Below, piece by piece: positions 8,509 to 19,330 of a stretch of DNA of 64,000 nt. Source of the DNA: Chromatiales bacterium (GTDB lineage Bacteria > Pseudomonadota > Gammaproteobacteria > UBA6429); NCBI GenBank assembly GCA_027076405.1, contig JALTJN010000401.1:74042-138041 (forward strand), read 5' to 3'. Position 1 is the first letter of the stretch. Every line of letters begins with the position of its first letter. The position numbers and the translations under genes were made by a program. The notes under the pieces were generated by a model, which was not told the origin of the DNA, did not search any database, and saw only the letters and a list, made by a program, of their open reading frames with translations.

Positions 8509-11340
8509 TTAACCTGTGTTACGCATTCCGGCGGCTATCGCACTAATCGTTCTTAATAAAGGATGCAACCATTGCTCTCTAATGTCATCACTTAATGATT
8601 CATCACGATACTTTTTAATTAAAGTAAGCTGAATTTGATTTAAAGGATCAAGATAAGGATTACGGCGAGTTAGAGATAAAGCAAGATGAGGTGTTTCTTC
8701 CATCAACTCATTGATCTTCGCGATTTCCAATACATTGTTAGTCGTTCTTTCATACTCTTTCGAGATGATTTTATAAACATTTTTTGCTGTGCGCTGATTT
8801 TCGCAAAGAGACATATAATTTTTGGCGATATGCATTTCACCTTTATATAGTGCCATTTGCGAGTTACTCAGCAGGGCTCTGAAGAACGGCCAGTCTTTAT
8901 ACATTTTTTGTAATGTATCGAGATTGTTTTCATCATTGTTTAACCATTTTTCTAACGCAGAACCAATACCAAACCAGGCTGGCATAGTGTGACGTGACTG
9001 CGCCCAACCAAAGACCCAGGCAATCGCACGAACCGAACTTTTTGATCGATCTGCTTTTTTACGATGAGAAGGACGAGAACCGATATTCATTAGTCCGATT
9101 TCATAAACCGGTGTAGCTTCATAAAAATAATCGAGGAAGCCTTCAGTGTTATCCGTTAATTCACGGTACTGATTTTCACCTTCTTCTGCTAACTCGGCCA
9201 TGATCTCCAGATATTCAGGTTTATCCGGCTTAGGTTCTTTAATTAAATTTGTACTGGCTTTTAATAAGCCGGTTACACCCATTGTTAATTCATATACGGC
9301 TGTTTGTTTATTGCTGTATTTATAAGATAAAACTTCACCCTGTTCGGTAAATTTAATTTCACCATGAACAGTGCCGGTAGGTTGAGATAAAATAGCATCA
9401 TGCGTTGGTCCACCACCACGGCCAACAGTACCACCACGGCCATGGAACATTCTTAAACGTACTCCGCGAGATCGTGTAAGCTCAGTTATTTGTTGCTGTG
9501 CCTGATACAAGTTCCAGACAGAGGCCAGTATGCCGCCATCTTTACAAGAGTCTGAATAACCAAGCATGACTTCCTGTAAATTACCGGAAGCTTTTAATAA
9601 TTCTGTGTAAGTCGCGTTATCAAATAACTGACTCATCACTGGCTGTATGTGATTTAAATCTTCGACGGTTTCAAATAAAGGTGAAACCTTTACATGGCAG
9701 TACCATTGATTGTTATTTTTGCCGGCAAGTCCGGTTAACCATGCGAGGAACATGACTTCCATAACATGGCTAGCTGCATGTGTCATTGAAATAACATAAG
9801 TCCCAAATGCTTTTGGACTAATTTCTTCACGCATTTTTGACATTACTTTAAAGACATTAACTGTTTCTGCAGACATGTCACTGAGTTTGTCGATATCAAA
9901 TTCAGCGCGTGCATTTTTAACATATTTAGCCAATGTCTCTAAACGAGCTGTTTCATCTAATTTTGAGTAATCAGAACCATCGATTTGCTTAATAATTTCA
10001 GCAACGGTTTGGCTATGAATAGTTGATTCTTGGCGAATATCCAGTTTTGCCAGATAAAAACCAAAAGTTTCAACCTGACGAATAAGATCCTGTAATTCCC
10101 CCGCAGCAGAATTACCATCACCATGGCTAATTAATGAATCACGAATCAGATATAAGTCATTTAGCATGCCCTGCTCATTGGCATAGTGACAAGAGGAGCT
10201 TGTTGGTTCAATTTCATTCAAACGTGCTTCTACTTTATCCAGATTATTTTGGATTCGATATTTCATAATGAATAATTTGCGACGATAAGGCTCTTGCTTA
10301 AACCGGTTAGGGTGTTCGGCAAAAAGCTCAACGACTTCTTCTTCATCAATAGCAAGCTGTTTTAAAAATGCGTCAGAAGGCTGACAGAATAAACTGGATT
10401 GGGTCAGAATTTTACTGAGAAGCTGAACTTGTTTAATGTATTCATTCAGTACTTCTTGTGACTGCATGCGTAATGCAAGAATCGTCGTTTCCGGTTTAAC
10501 GAACGGGTTGCCATCACGATCACCGCCAATCCATGAACCAAACTGGATTACACTGGGTACTGTAATTCCCGAATCTTTACCGTAAGTGCGGCCAATTGCT
10601 TTTTCTAAATTACGGTATGTTTGTGGTACCGATTTAAATAAACTTTCGCGGTAATAATATAAACCATTTTTAACTTCATCTGTTACTTGTGGTTTATTAA
10701 CGCGAACTTCATTTGTTTTATACAGAATTTGGATATGTTGTTCTAAATCTTCAGTGATGTTTTCTTTTTGAATTTTACTTAGTTTAGGTTCATTCAGCTG
10801 ATCGCTGATAATATAAATACGACGAATCGCTTCCATCACGGTACGACGTTTTGATTCTGTCGGGTGTGCAGTAAAAACAGGGATATAAGCAGTTTGATTT
10901 AGCAATTCTTGCAGTTGCTCGGCACTGACATCACTTTTTTGGAAGTCATTTAATGCATTATAAAAAGAACCTTTCCATGTGAAGCCTTTCGGGCCTACTT
11001 CACGGCGACGTTGTTTGTGCTGAAATTCTTCTTCTGCAATATTGACTAAACTAAAGTAAATACTAAAGGCGCGAACAACGTGTTCGGTTGATTCAGGATC
11101 CAGAGATGCGACTAATTTATCAAGTCGACGACGTCTTGCTGAATCATTTTTATTGCGCAGGCTAATATGACCTTTACGTAATTTTTCAACGGCAGTGAAA
11201 ACATCTTTACCTGCGTGTTCAAGTAAAACTTTACCCAGTATATTTCCAAAAAGCTTAACGCGGGAGCGTAGTTGCTTATCCTGACTCGTGGACATGATTT
11301 TCGTAACTGGAGATTCAATCTTTTTTGCTTTAGCTGTCAT
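8509..11340 (-). CDS. ppc: phosphoenolpyruvate carboxylase
   Basis: Carboxylates PEP with bicarbonate to oxaloacetate, an anaplerotic reaction feeding the TCA cycle. The frame reads about 943 aa from ATG at 11340. The catalytic-His segment FTAHPTESKRRTV, GSWIGGDRDGNPFV, GYSDSCKDGG, the mobile-loop FHGRGGTVGRGGGPTH and the invariant C-terminus RNTG are all present. The frame can be extended to a GTG at 11373, but a TATAAT sequence (11374-11379 on this strand) lies immediately before that GTG, so the transcript probably begins inside the extension. I therefore prefer ATG 11340. Regulation by aspartate and acetyl-CoA is expected from the family, not shown here. Confidence 0.96.
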   Translation of the reverse strand: MTAKAKKIESPVTKIMSTSQDKQLRSRVKLFGNILGKVLLEHAGKDVFTAVEKLRKGHISLRNKNDSARRRRLDKLVASLDPESTEHVVRAFSIYFSLVNIAEEEFQHKQRRREVGPKGFTWKGSFYNALNDFQKSDVSAEQLQELLNQTAYIPVFTAHPTESKRRTVMEAIRRIYIISDQLNEPKLSKIQKENITEDLEQHIQILYKTNEVRVNKPQVTDEVKNGLYYYRESLFKSVPQTYRNLEKAIGRTYGKDSGITVPSVIQFGSWIGGDRDGNPFVKPETTILALRMQSQEVLNEYIKQVQLLSKILTQSSLFCQPSDAFLKQLAIDEEEVVELFAEHPNRFKQEPYRRKLFIMKYRIQNNLDKVEARLNEIEPTSSSCHYANEQGMLNDLYLIRDSLISHGDGNSAAGELQDLIRQVETFGFYLAKLDIRQESTIHSQTVAEIIKQIDGSDYSKLDETARLETLAKYVKNARAEFDIDKLSDMSAETVNVFKVMSKMREEISPKAFGTYVISMTHAASHVMEVMFLAWLTGLAGKNNNQWYCHVKVSPLFETVEDLNHIQPVMSQLFDNATYTELLKASGNLQEVMLGYSDSCKDGGILASVWNLYQAQQQITELTRSRGVRLRMFHGRGGTVGRGGGPTHDAILSQPTGTVHGEIKFTEQGEVLSYKYSNKQTAVYELTMGVTGLLKASTNLIKEPKPDKPEYLEIMAELAEEGENQYRELTDNTEGFLDYFYEATPVYEIGLMNIGSRPSHRKKADRSKSSVRAIAWVFGWAQSRHTMPAWFGIGSALEKWLNNDENNLDTLQKMYKDWPFFRALLSNSQMALYKGEMHIAKNYMSLCENQRTAKNVYKIISKEYERTTNNVLEIAKINELMEETPHLALSLTRRNPYLDPLNQIQLTLIKKYRDESLSDDIREQWLHPLLRTISAIAAGMRNTG

Positions 11341-11373
11341 TGCGTATAAACTTTCTGTTTCAAAAGGCCGCAC

Positions 11374-11379
11374 ATTATA
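11374..11379 (-). promoter_or_regulatory. candidate -10 box of the ppc promoter
   Basis: The minus strand reads TATAAT directly 5' of an in-frame GTG, and 34 nt before the preferred ppc ATG. No good -35 hexamer is visible 16-18 nt upstream, so an activator or a weak promoter is possible. The box is used here to choose the ppc start. Confidence 0.4.
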
Positions 11380-11566
11380 CCGTCACTTAGGCAGAAAACC
11401 TCTATTGACATGCTAAAACAGGCATGAAAAAGAGTGAAAAAGACGTAAGTGGTGGAATTTTAGTCAATTTATTCAATGTTTAACGATATATCAGCGGTTT
11501 CTAACCACTTTTTCACAGAAATATTGCATAATTTACGCATCAATATCGGGAAAAAATTAAAACAAT

Positions 11567-13213
11567 ATGGCAAATCTGACCCAATTACCTGTTTGGCAAG
11601 CACTGCTAAAGCACAAGAAGCAAACTGAAAACATTCAAATGCGTGATTTATTCACTCAGGATAAAAATCGATTTGAAGATTTTCATTTACGCTTTAATGA
11701 CATTTTGCTGGATTACTCAAAAAACCGTATTAACAAGGAAACAATGTCGTTGTTAACGGATCTGGCAAAACAAAGTCACCTAAAAGACTGGACAGAAAAA
11801 ATGTTCAGTGGCGAGAAAATTAATCACACTGAAAATCGTGCTGTTTTACATACCGCTTTGCGTAATCGCGGTGATAATCCTGTTTATGTTGATGGCAAAG
11901 ATGTTATGCCTGAAGTGCGATCTGAACTTGAAAAAATGCGAGAGTATTCAGAGTCTATTCGCAATGGTCAATGGTTAGGTTTTAGTGGCAAACCTATAAT
12001 TGATATTGTCAATATCGGTGTAGGTGGTTCAGATCTAGGTCCCGTCATGGTGAGTGAAGCCCTAACACCTTATGGGAAGGTTGGCTTGAGGGTACATTTT
12101 GTTTCGAATGTTGATCCAAGTCATATCTGTAATACATTACGAGACCTTGACCCGGAACGTACCTTATTTATTGTTTCATCAAAAAGTTTTACCACACAAG
12201 ATACGATTATGAATGCGCACACTGCGCGTGACTGGCTCATCGAAAATTCCCGTAATGAAATAGCAGTTGAAAAGCATTTTATCGCTGTTGCTGCAAACGT
12301 AGAAGCTGCAACAGAATTTGGTATTAAAGAAGAAAATATTTTTAAAATGTGGGACTGGGTAGGAGGGCGCTATTCATTATGGTCTTCAATTGGTTTATCC
12401 ATTGCAATTTATATTGGTATGGATCGTTTTGAATCATTATTACAGGGCGCTTATGAAATGGACGAACATTTCAGAAAGGCTCCCTTTGAAGAAAATTTAC
12501 CTGTCGTTCTGGCTCTGCTCGGTATCTGGTATAACAATTTCTATAATACGGAATCGCATGTATTGCTTCCTTACGATCAACATTTACATCGCTTTCCTAC
12601 TTATTTTCAACAAGGTGATATGGAAAGTAACGGCAAGAGTATTACGCGTGATGGTGAAAAAGTGGACTATGCAACCGGCCCTATTATTTGGGGCGAGTTA
12701 GGCATTACTGGCCAGCATGCGTTTTATCAAAATTTACATCAGGGAACACATCTTGTTCCGGCAGATTTTATTGTCCCGATTGATAGTTTAAATCCTGTTG
12801 GTGATCATCATTTAGTTTTACTGGCTAATTTTTTTGCACAAACGCGCACCTTAATGACCGGTAAAAATGAAGAAGAAGCACGGCAAGAGCTGGCCACAGA
12901 AGGCTACTCAAAAGAAGATATTGAACGGCTATATCCTTCCAGATTAATGCCGGGTAATAAACCGTCTAATACCCTTTTACTCAAAGCATTAACGCCCAAA
13001 TCACTAGGTTCATTAATCGCGCTTTATGAACATAAAATCTTTACGCAAGGTATTATTTGGCAAATTAATTCTTATGATCAACCTGCGGTTGAACTAGGAA
13101 AAAAAGTTGCGGCAAATATCTACAATGACCTAAGAAAACATAAACCGGTTGATGAATATGATGACTCCACGAATGGATTAATTAATTACTTTTTTGAAAA
13201 CAGCACAGATTAA
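11567..13213 (+). CDS. pgi: glucose-6-phosphate isomerase
   Basis: Interconverts glucose-6-phosphate and fructose-6-phosphate in glycolysis/gluconeogenesis. 548 aa, the E. coli-type length. Signatures are VNIGVGGSDLGPVM, the PGI pattern DWVGGRYSLWSSIGLSIA, the substrate loop around GDMESNGKS, the GQHAFYQNLHQGT catalytic-His/Glu region and the C-terminal Lys-containing YDQPAVELGKKVA. Start ATG at 11567, after a 226-nt AT-rich gap from the divergent ppc. A tRNA-Leu gene on the opposite strand lies directly downstream. Confidence 0.97.
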   Translation: MANLTQLPVWQALLKHKKQTENIQMRDLFTQDKNRFEDFHLRFNDILLDYSKNRINKETMSLLTDLAKQSHLKDWTEKMFSGEKINHTENRAVLHTALRNRGDNPVYVDGKDVMPEVRSELEKMREYSESIRNGQWLGFSGKPIIDIVNIGVGGSDLGPVMVSEALTPYGKVGLRVHFVSNVDPSHICNTLRDLDPERTLFIVSSKSFTTQDTIMNAHTARDWLIENSRNEIAVEKHFIAVAANVEAATEFGIKEENIFKMWDWVGGRYSLWSSIGLSIAIYIGMDRFESLLQGAYEMDEHFRKAPFEENLPVVLALLGIWYNNFYNTESHVLLPYDQHLHRFPTYFQQGDMESNGKSITRDGEKVDYATGPIIWGELGITGQHAFYQNLHQGTHLVPADFIVPIDSLNPVGDHHLVLLANFFAQTRTLMTGKNEEEARQELATEGYSKEDIERLYPSRLMPGNKPSNTLLLKALTPKSLGSLIALYEHKIFTQGIIWQINSYDQPAVELGKKVAANIYNDLRKHKPVDEYDDSTNGLINYFFENSTD

Positions 13214-13221
13214 ATAAGTTA

Positions 13222-13308
13222 TGGTAGCGGTGGCCGGACTCGAACCGGCACTGAGTTGCCCCAACCGGATTTTGAATCCGGCGTGTCTACCAATTTCACC
13301 ACACCGCC
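13222..13308 (-). tRNA. tRNA-Leu (anticodon CAA)
   Basis: Read on the minus strand, an 87-nt class II tRNA. Acceptor GGCGGTG pairs with CACCGCT (one G-T pair). The anticodon stem is CCGGA/TCCGG with loop TTCAAAA, giving anticodon CAA (codon UUG). There is a long variable arm, a T-loop GTTCGAGTC and an encoded 3' CCA. It is convergent with pgi. Confidence 0.97.
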
Positions 13309-13552
13309 ATAGACTTGACCTTTAACATGTTGCTACAAGCTAAAGGCCGGCCATTATAGTGCACATCCATGGTCTATCCAAGTCAAAATTTCATTTGTTA
13401 TTGATTCGAAATTATTCGAACGTGCTGTAAATAACAAGTACAATGGCTGTTTACGGTCTCTGGCTGTGAATAAATCCACCACTGTGAAAATATACTTCTG
13501 ATGGTTTCACCACTTAATCTTTAAACATCATTTAATAAACAAGCAAATAATT

Positions 13553-14605
13553 ATGCGTCGTACTGATTTCACTTTTGATTTACCTGAAGAACTTATTGCT
13601 CAACAACCGATGGCAGAGCGTACTTCCAGCCGTTTACTGGTTGTAGATGGAAACACGGGAGCAACTGACGATAAACTATTTTCAGATTTATGTGATTATT
13701 TGCAATCGGGCGATGTTCTGGTGTTTAACAATACACAAGTTATTCCTGCACGTTTACATGGTAAAAAAGCCTCTGGTGGAAAAGTTGAGGTACTCATAGA
13801 GCGTATAGTTGATGATTCAACAGCTTTAGCGCATGTTCGTGCAAGTAAATCTCCCAAGCCGGGTACAGAATTACTGTTCGATCAAAATATTCGGGCTGAA
13901 GTAAAGGGAAGAGAAGGCGATCTGTTTGTTGTGGATTTTCATAGTAATGACGGTTCTATTTTAGAACTTCTTGATAAAATTGGTCACATGCCACTTCCTC
14001 CTTATATACAACGTGAAGATGAGTTATTTGATCAGGATCGCTATCAAACAGTTTATGCAAAAAAACCGGGGGCGGTTGCCGCTCCTACAGCCGGATTACA
14101 TTTTAATGAAAGTCTGTTGCAACAATTATCGGATAAAGGTGTTGAACAAGTTCATGTGACCTTGCATGTTGGTGCAGGCACTTTTCAACCTGTTCGCGTT
14201 GATGATTTAAAAGATCATCACATGCATAAAGAATGGATTGAATTAAGTGATGAGAATTGTCAGATAATTAATAAAGCAAAGGCAGAAGGCCGTCGCATTA
14301 TTGCGGTAGGGACAACGAGTGTACGTTGTCTCGAATCTGCGGCTTTATTTTCGAATAGTGAAAATATTTTAATCCCCTATACAGGTGAAACAGATATTTT
14401 TATTACACCGGGATATGAGTTTAGAGTGGTAGATGCATTAATCACTAACTTTCATTTGTCTGAATCGACTTTGTTAATGCTTGTTTCTGCTTTTGCCGGT
14501 TATGAAAATATTAAAAATGCGTATCAGTATGCAATAAAAGAAAAATATCGTTTTTTTAGTTATGGTGATGCAATGTTTTTGACTCGCACGAATAAATATT
14601 TATGA
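13553..14605 (+). CDS. queA: S-adenosylmethionine:tRNA ribosyltransferase-isomerase
   Basis: Transfers and isomerises the ribosyl group of SAM onto preQ1 in tRNA to form epoxyqueuosine. 350 aa, normal. Motifs: N-terminal [64 protein letters not shown] and the C-terminal [19 protein letters not shown]. It heads the conserved cluster queA-tgt-yajC-secD-secF. The 172-nt gap to tgt carries a branched palindromic element, so whether queA and tgt share a transcript is open. Confidence 0.97.
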   Translation: MRRTDFTFDLPEELIAQQPMAERTSSRLLVVDGNTGATDDKLFSDLCDYLQSGDVLVFNNTQVIPARLHGKKASGGKVEVLIERIVDDSTALAHVRASKSPKPGTELLFDQNIRAEVKGREGDLFVVDFHSNDGSILELLDKIGHMPLPPYIQREDELFDQDRYQTVYAKKPGAVAAPTAGLHFNESLLQQLSDKGVEQVHVTLHVGAGTFQPVRVDDLKDHHMHKEWIELSDENCQIINKAKAEGRRIIAVGTTSVRCLESAALFSNSENILIPYTGETDIFITPGYEFRVVDALITNFHLSESTLLMLVSAFAGYENIKNAYQYAIKEKYRFFSYGDAMFLTRTNKYL

Positions 14606-14625
14606 ATTAGCCGGTTATGAAACTG

Positions 14626-14712
14626 GTGTAGCCAAACCAAGACTCGTAAGACGGCATCTCTGCCAGCTCAGCTGTCGCTTCCATGCGACAGACGGTCTTT
14701 ATTTGGCTACAC
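14626..14712. repeat. branched palindromic element between queA and tgt
   Basis: 87 nt closed by an 11-bp perfect inverted repeat (14626-14636 with 14702-14712), continued after a 2-nt internal loop by AAGAC/GTCTT (14639-14643 with 14695-14699). Inside are two hairpins: GGCA/TGCC at 14653-14664 and CTGTCGC/GCGACAG at 14672-14691. The predicted fold is a multi-branched junction. It is not a tRNA: no T-loop motif or CCA. It could be a mobile palindromic repeat, a structured leader of tgt, or a processing site. Confidence 0.7.
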
Positions 14713-14774
14713 AAATTCCATGCCCTAAAATGTAATTTTTACGAAAATAGAAATATTAATATTGTGGTAAATAA

Positions 14775-15893
<1,119 letters not shown>

Positions 15894-15945
15894 TACCGCG
15901 CTATAATATTCGCAAACTATTTAAAAACATTAAAAAGGGTAAAAA

Positions 15946-16284
15946 ATGAGCTTTTTTATTTCAGATGCAATGGCTGCAGGTGCTCCAGCACAACAAGGCG
16001 ATCCAATGACGTCTTTAATTTTCTTTGGTGGCATGATTTTAATTTTTTACTTTATCCTTATTCGCCCACAATCAAAGCGTGCAAAAGAGCACCGTGAATT
16101 AGTTGGCGGTTTATCGAAAGGTGATGAAGTTGTGACAAATGGTGGCATTTTAGGAAAAATCACTGATGTCAGCGAACAATATATTACTGTTGAAGTTGCA
16201 GATAATGTAGAAATGAAATTTCAAAGAGCAGCAGTATCAACAGTATTACCAAAAGGTTCATTAAAAGCTGCATTAAAGGACTAA
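15946..16284 (+). CDS. yajC: preprotein translocase accessory subunit YajC
   Basis: Small inner-membrane protein of the SecDF-YajC complex. 112 aa with one transmembrane segment (about residues 22-41, containing FFGGMILIFYFILIRPQ) followed by a basic cytoplasmic part with the family motif KGDEVVTNGGILGKI. RBS-like AAAGGGT lies just upstream of ATG 15946. secD follows 85 nt later. A palindromic element starts at the stop codon. Confidence 0.95.
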   Translation: MSFFISDAMAAGAPAQQGDPMTSLIFFGGMILIFYFILIRPQSKRAKEHRELVGGLSKGDEVVTNGGILGKITDVSEQYITVEVADNVEMKFQRAAVSTVLPKGSLKAALKD

Positions 16285-16341
16285 ATGTAGGTCGGCCTTC
16301 AGGCCGGCAGCGGTTGTTGGCCTGAAGGCCAACCTACATTT
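16283..16341. repeat. REP-like palindrome overlapping the yajC stop codon
   Basis: Arms 16283-16305 and 16319-16341 are complementary over 23 nt with a single mismatch, and separated by a short GC-rich loop. The pattern TGTAGGT(C/T)GGCCTTCAGGCC resembles extragenic palindromes widespread in proteobacterial intergenic regions. It sits between yajC and secD, where it could stabilise or attenuate the mRNA. It is much more GC-rich than the surrounding DNA. Confidence 0.8.
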
Positions 16342-16369
16342 AATATATTAAAATTCAGGTATTCCCTCT

Positions 16370-18226
16370 ATGTTAAATCAGTATCCTTCTTGGAAGTACG
16401 TTTTACTCGTTATTGTTCTTATTGTGGGTAGCTTATATGCTTTGCCTAACATTTACGGTTCAGATCCAGCTATACAAATTTCGGCAACCAGAAATAGCAC
16501 CGTGGATACACAAGTTGAAAGCAAAGCACTTGCAGCACTTAAAAAATCAAAAATTACTCTACGTAGTTCAGTTCTGGATGATAAAGGCTTGTTACTGCGT
16601 TTTAACGGAGTAGAAGATCAACTTAAAGCAGCAGACGATATTCGTGATGCAATCGGTGATGATTACACCGTTGCATTAAATCTGGCACCGGCTACGCCAG
16701 ATTGGTTAAGGAGTATAAACGGTAAACCGATGTATCTCGGTCTGGATTTACGTGGTGGCTTGCACTTTTTAATGGAAGTGGATACTGAGCTGGTGATACG
16801 TCAGGCTATGGAAAGTAATGCTAATGATATTCGTGGTGCATTGCGAAAGAAAAAAATTCGTTATTTGTCTGTTCGTGATAATAAAGAACAAGTCACTGTT
16901 AAATTCCGTTCTGCTGAGTTACGAGATAAAGCTGTTTCAGCGGTACGTTCAGCCCTGAGTGATTTACAGTTAACAGACTATGATGATGGCGGTGCTTTTT
17001 ACTTTTCTGCCGTATTAAAGAAAACTGCATTAATCTCGTTAAAAAAATCTGCACTACAGCAAAATGTCACGACACTGCGTAATCGTGTTAATGAATTGGG
17101 CGTAGCTGAACCCGTTATTCAACAGCAAGGTGATAACCGTATTGTTGTACAGCTCCCCGGTATTCAGGACAGTGCGCGAGCAAAACGAATTTTAAGTGCA
17201 ACTGCGACATTAGAATTTCGTTTAGTCGATGTGAATGTTTCACCGCAAGATGCCATTGATGGTCGAATTCCACCAACGGCTCGTTTATATCGTGATCGTG
17301 AAGGTCAACCAGTTGTTTTGAAAAAGCGTTTAATTATTACCGGTGATCATATTACTAATGCATCTTCAGGTTTTGACAGTGATTCAAATAGTCCGATGGT
17401 CTCGATCAATCTGGATGGCGCTGGTGCACGAATAATGGCGCAAACAACCAAAAAGAACCTGAAGAAACCAATGGCTGTTGTTTTTATTGAACATAAAGAA
17501 ATAACAAAAATGGTGAACGGTAAAAAGCAACGAGTCACCCGTAAAGTAGAAGAAGTTATTAATGTTGCGACTATTCAGGGTGTATTTAGTAAACGTTTTC
17601 AGATTACCGGTTTGGATGATGGTAATGAAGCCCGCAATTTAGCCTTGTTATTACGTGCGGGTGCTTTAGCAGCGCCGATTCGAATTATTGAAGAACGCAC
17701 GATTGGTCCAAGTCTGGGTAAAGATAATATTGAGCAAGGTTTAGACTCCGTTATTATTGGTATGGTTCTTGTTCTTGTTTTCATGCTCATTTGGTATCGG
17801 GGTTTTGGCTTGGTGGCAAACGTTGCTTTATTAGTTAATCTGATTTTAATCGTTGCTGTATTATCCATGCTTCAGGCAACCCTGACTTTACCCGGAATTG
17901 CAGGTATTGTTTTAACTGTTGGTATGGCTGTTGATGCAAATGTATTGATCTTTGAACGTATCCGCGAAGAAGTAAGAATCGGTAATACACCACAAGCGAG
18001 TATTCATGCAGGTTATGATAAAGCTTTATCAACGATTATGGATGCAAATATCACTACCTTAATTGCTGCCGTTGTACTTTATATTTTTGGTACCGGTTCA
18101 ATTAAAGGTTTTGCGATTACCTTATCGATTGGGATTATGACCTCGATGTTTACCGCAATAATGGGCACGCGTGCCATTATTAATTTATCAGTCGGTGGAA
18201 GAAAAATTAAAAAGTTATCTATTTAA
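16370..18226 (+). CDS. secD: protein translocase subunit SecD
   Basis: Inner-membrane RND-type subunit that uses the proton motive force to complete protein export. 618 aa. N-terminal TM (about 9-27), large periplasmic domain with YLGLDLRGGLHFLMEVD near 120 and VNELGVAEPVIQQQG. Five further TM helices follow from about residue 455, including GIAGIVLTVGMAVDANVLIF and ERIREE, the conserved TM4 region. It is followed by secF after 23 nt. The upstream spacer is largely occupied by the REP-like palindrome; no strong RBS is visible. Confidence 0.97.
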   Translation: MLNQYPSWKYVLLVIVLIVGSLYALPNIYGSDPAIQISATRNSTVDTQVESKALAALKKSKITLRSSVLDDKGLLLRFNGVEDQLKAADDIRDAIGDDYTVALNLAPATPDWLRSINGKPMYLGLDLRGGLHFLMEVDTELVIRQAMESNANDIRGALRKKKIRYLSVRDNKEQVTVKFRSAELRDKAVSAVRSALSDLQLTDYDDGGAFYFSAVLKKTALISLKKSALQQNVTTLRNRVNELGVAEPVIQQQGDNRIVVQLPGIQDSARAKRILSATATLEFRLVDVNVSPQDAIDGRIPPTARLYRDREGQPVVLKKRLIITGDHITNASSGFDSDSNSPMVSINLDGAGARIMAQTTKKNLKKPMAVVFIEHKEITKMVNGKKQRVTRKVEEVINVATIQGVFSKRFQITGLDDGNEARNLALLLRAGALAAPIRIIEERTIGPSLGKDNIEQGLDSVIIGMVLVLVFMLIWYRGFGLVANVALLVNLILIVAVLSMLQATLTLPGIAGIVLTVGMAVDANVLIFERIREEVRIGNTPQASIHAGYDKALSTIMDANITTLIAAVVLYIFGTGSIKGFAITLSIGIMTSMFTAIMGTRAIINLSVGGRKIKKLSI

Positions 18227-18249
18227 ATAGATAGTTAAGGATATAAATT

Positions 18250-19206
18250 ATGCAAGTTTTTAAAAACACACCAAGTTTTAATTTTATGGGGAAAAGAAAA
18301 GTTGCTTTGGCTTTCTCTTTTATCCTAATTGTTGCTTCTATAACATCACTGGCGATTAAAGGTTTAAATTTTGGTCTGGATTTTACCGGTGGTACATTAA
18401 TTGAAGTGGGTTATAAACAAAGTGCAGATCTCATCAAAATCAGGAATCGGCTGGAAGCTTCCGGCTTTGGTGATGCTGTGGTACAAAATTTTGGATCATC
18501 AAAAGATGTACTGATACGACTGGCTCCACGTGAAAATACTTCTTCGCAATCATTAGGCGACAAAATCCTTAGCGTTTTAAAAGAAGATGATGCCAGTGTG
18601 ATCATGCGTCGACAAGAGTTTGTTGGTCCGCAAGTAGGTGATGAACTTCGCGATGATGGTGGCCTTGCTATGTTAATTGCGCTAGGTTTTATTCTCGTTT
18701 ATGTTATGGCCCGTTTTGAATATCGTTTTGCATTAGGCTCAATTGCAGCGTTGATTCATGATGTCATTATTACCATGGGTGTTTTTTCATATTTTCAGCT
18801 GGATTTTGATTTAACCGTACTCGCAGCAGTACTTGCTGTTATTGGTTACTCGTTAAACGATACTATCGTTGTGTTTGATCGTATTCGTGAAAATTTTCGA
18901 CTTATGCGCAAGAAAGCACCGGGCGAAATTGTTAACGCATCTCTTAATCAAACCTTGTCACGTACCATGATGACATCTGTAACGACCTTGATTGTTGTTC
19001 TAGCCATGTTTTTTTGGGGTGGCGAGTTGATTCACGGTTTTTCCATAGCACTCATTATTGGTATTATGGTGGGAACCTATTCATCTATTTATGTTGCAAG
19101 TAGTATGGTTATTACCTTGAATATTACGGCAGAAAGTATGATGCCGGTGAAAAAAGAGGGAGCGGAGCAGGATGATTTTTATAAAGAAGGACAGTATATA
19201 GATTAA
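18250..19206 (+). CDS. secF: protein translocase subunit SecF
   Basis: Partner of SecD. 318 aa with TM1 at about 17-36, the FGLDFTGGTLIEVGY periplasmic motif, and five C-terminal TM helices including AVIGYSLNDTIVVFDRIREN. RBS-like AAGGA lies upstream of ATG 18250. The last gene of the queA-secF cluster, ended by an intrinsic terminator at 19231-19257. Confidence 0.97.
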   Translation: MQVFKNTPSFNFMGKRKVALAFSFILIVASITSLAIKGLNFGLDFTGGTLIEVGYKQSADLIKIRNRLEASGFGDAVVQNFGSSKDVLIRLAPRENTSSQSLGDKILSVLKEDDASVIMRRQEFVGPQVGDELRDDGGLAMLIALGFILVYVMARFEYRFALGSIAALIHDVIITMGVFSYFQLDFDLTVLAAVLAVIGYSLNDTIVVFDRIRENFRLMRKKAPGEIVNASLNQTLSRTMMTSVTTLIVVLAMFFWGGELIHGFSIALIIGIMVGTYSSIYVASSMVITLNITAESMMPVKKEGAEQDDFYKEGQYID

Positions 19207-19230
19207 CTGCTTTATAGTTGCAAATTGAAT

Positions 19231-19257
19231 AAAAAAACCCGCTTAGCGGGTTTTTTT
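19231..19257 (+). terminator. intrinsic terminator after secF
   Basis: A 12-bp stem (arms 19231-19242 and 19246-19257, core ACCCGC/GCGGGT, 3-nt loop TTA) with a T-run. The flanking A-run on the left would also let it work on the other strand. Confidence 0.92.
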
Positions 19258-19330
19258 GTGTCTGTCATATTAGTGTCATGTTGCTTTGCTACTTTGTCAT
19301 AAAAGTATCATATATAAAGGATCGCATAGA

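Noticed and set aside
14626..14712. tRNA or tmRNA-like gene between queA and tgt
   Set aside because: The size and closing stem looked tRNA-like, but there is no T-loop GTTCRA motif, no anticodon stem-loop of the right size, and no CCA.
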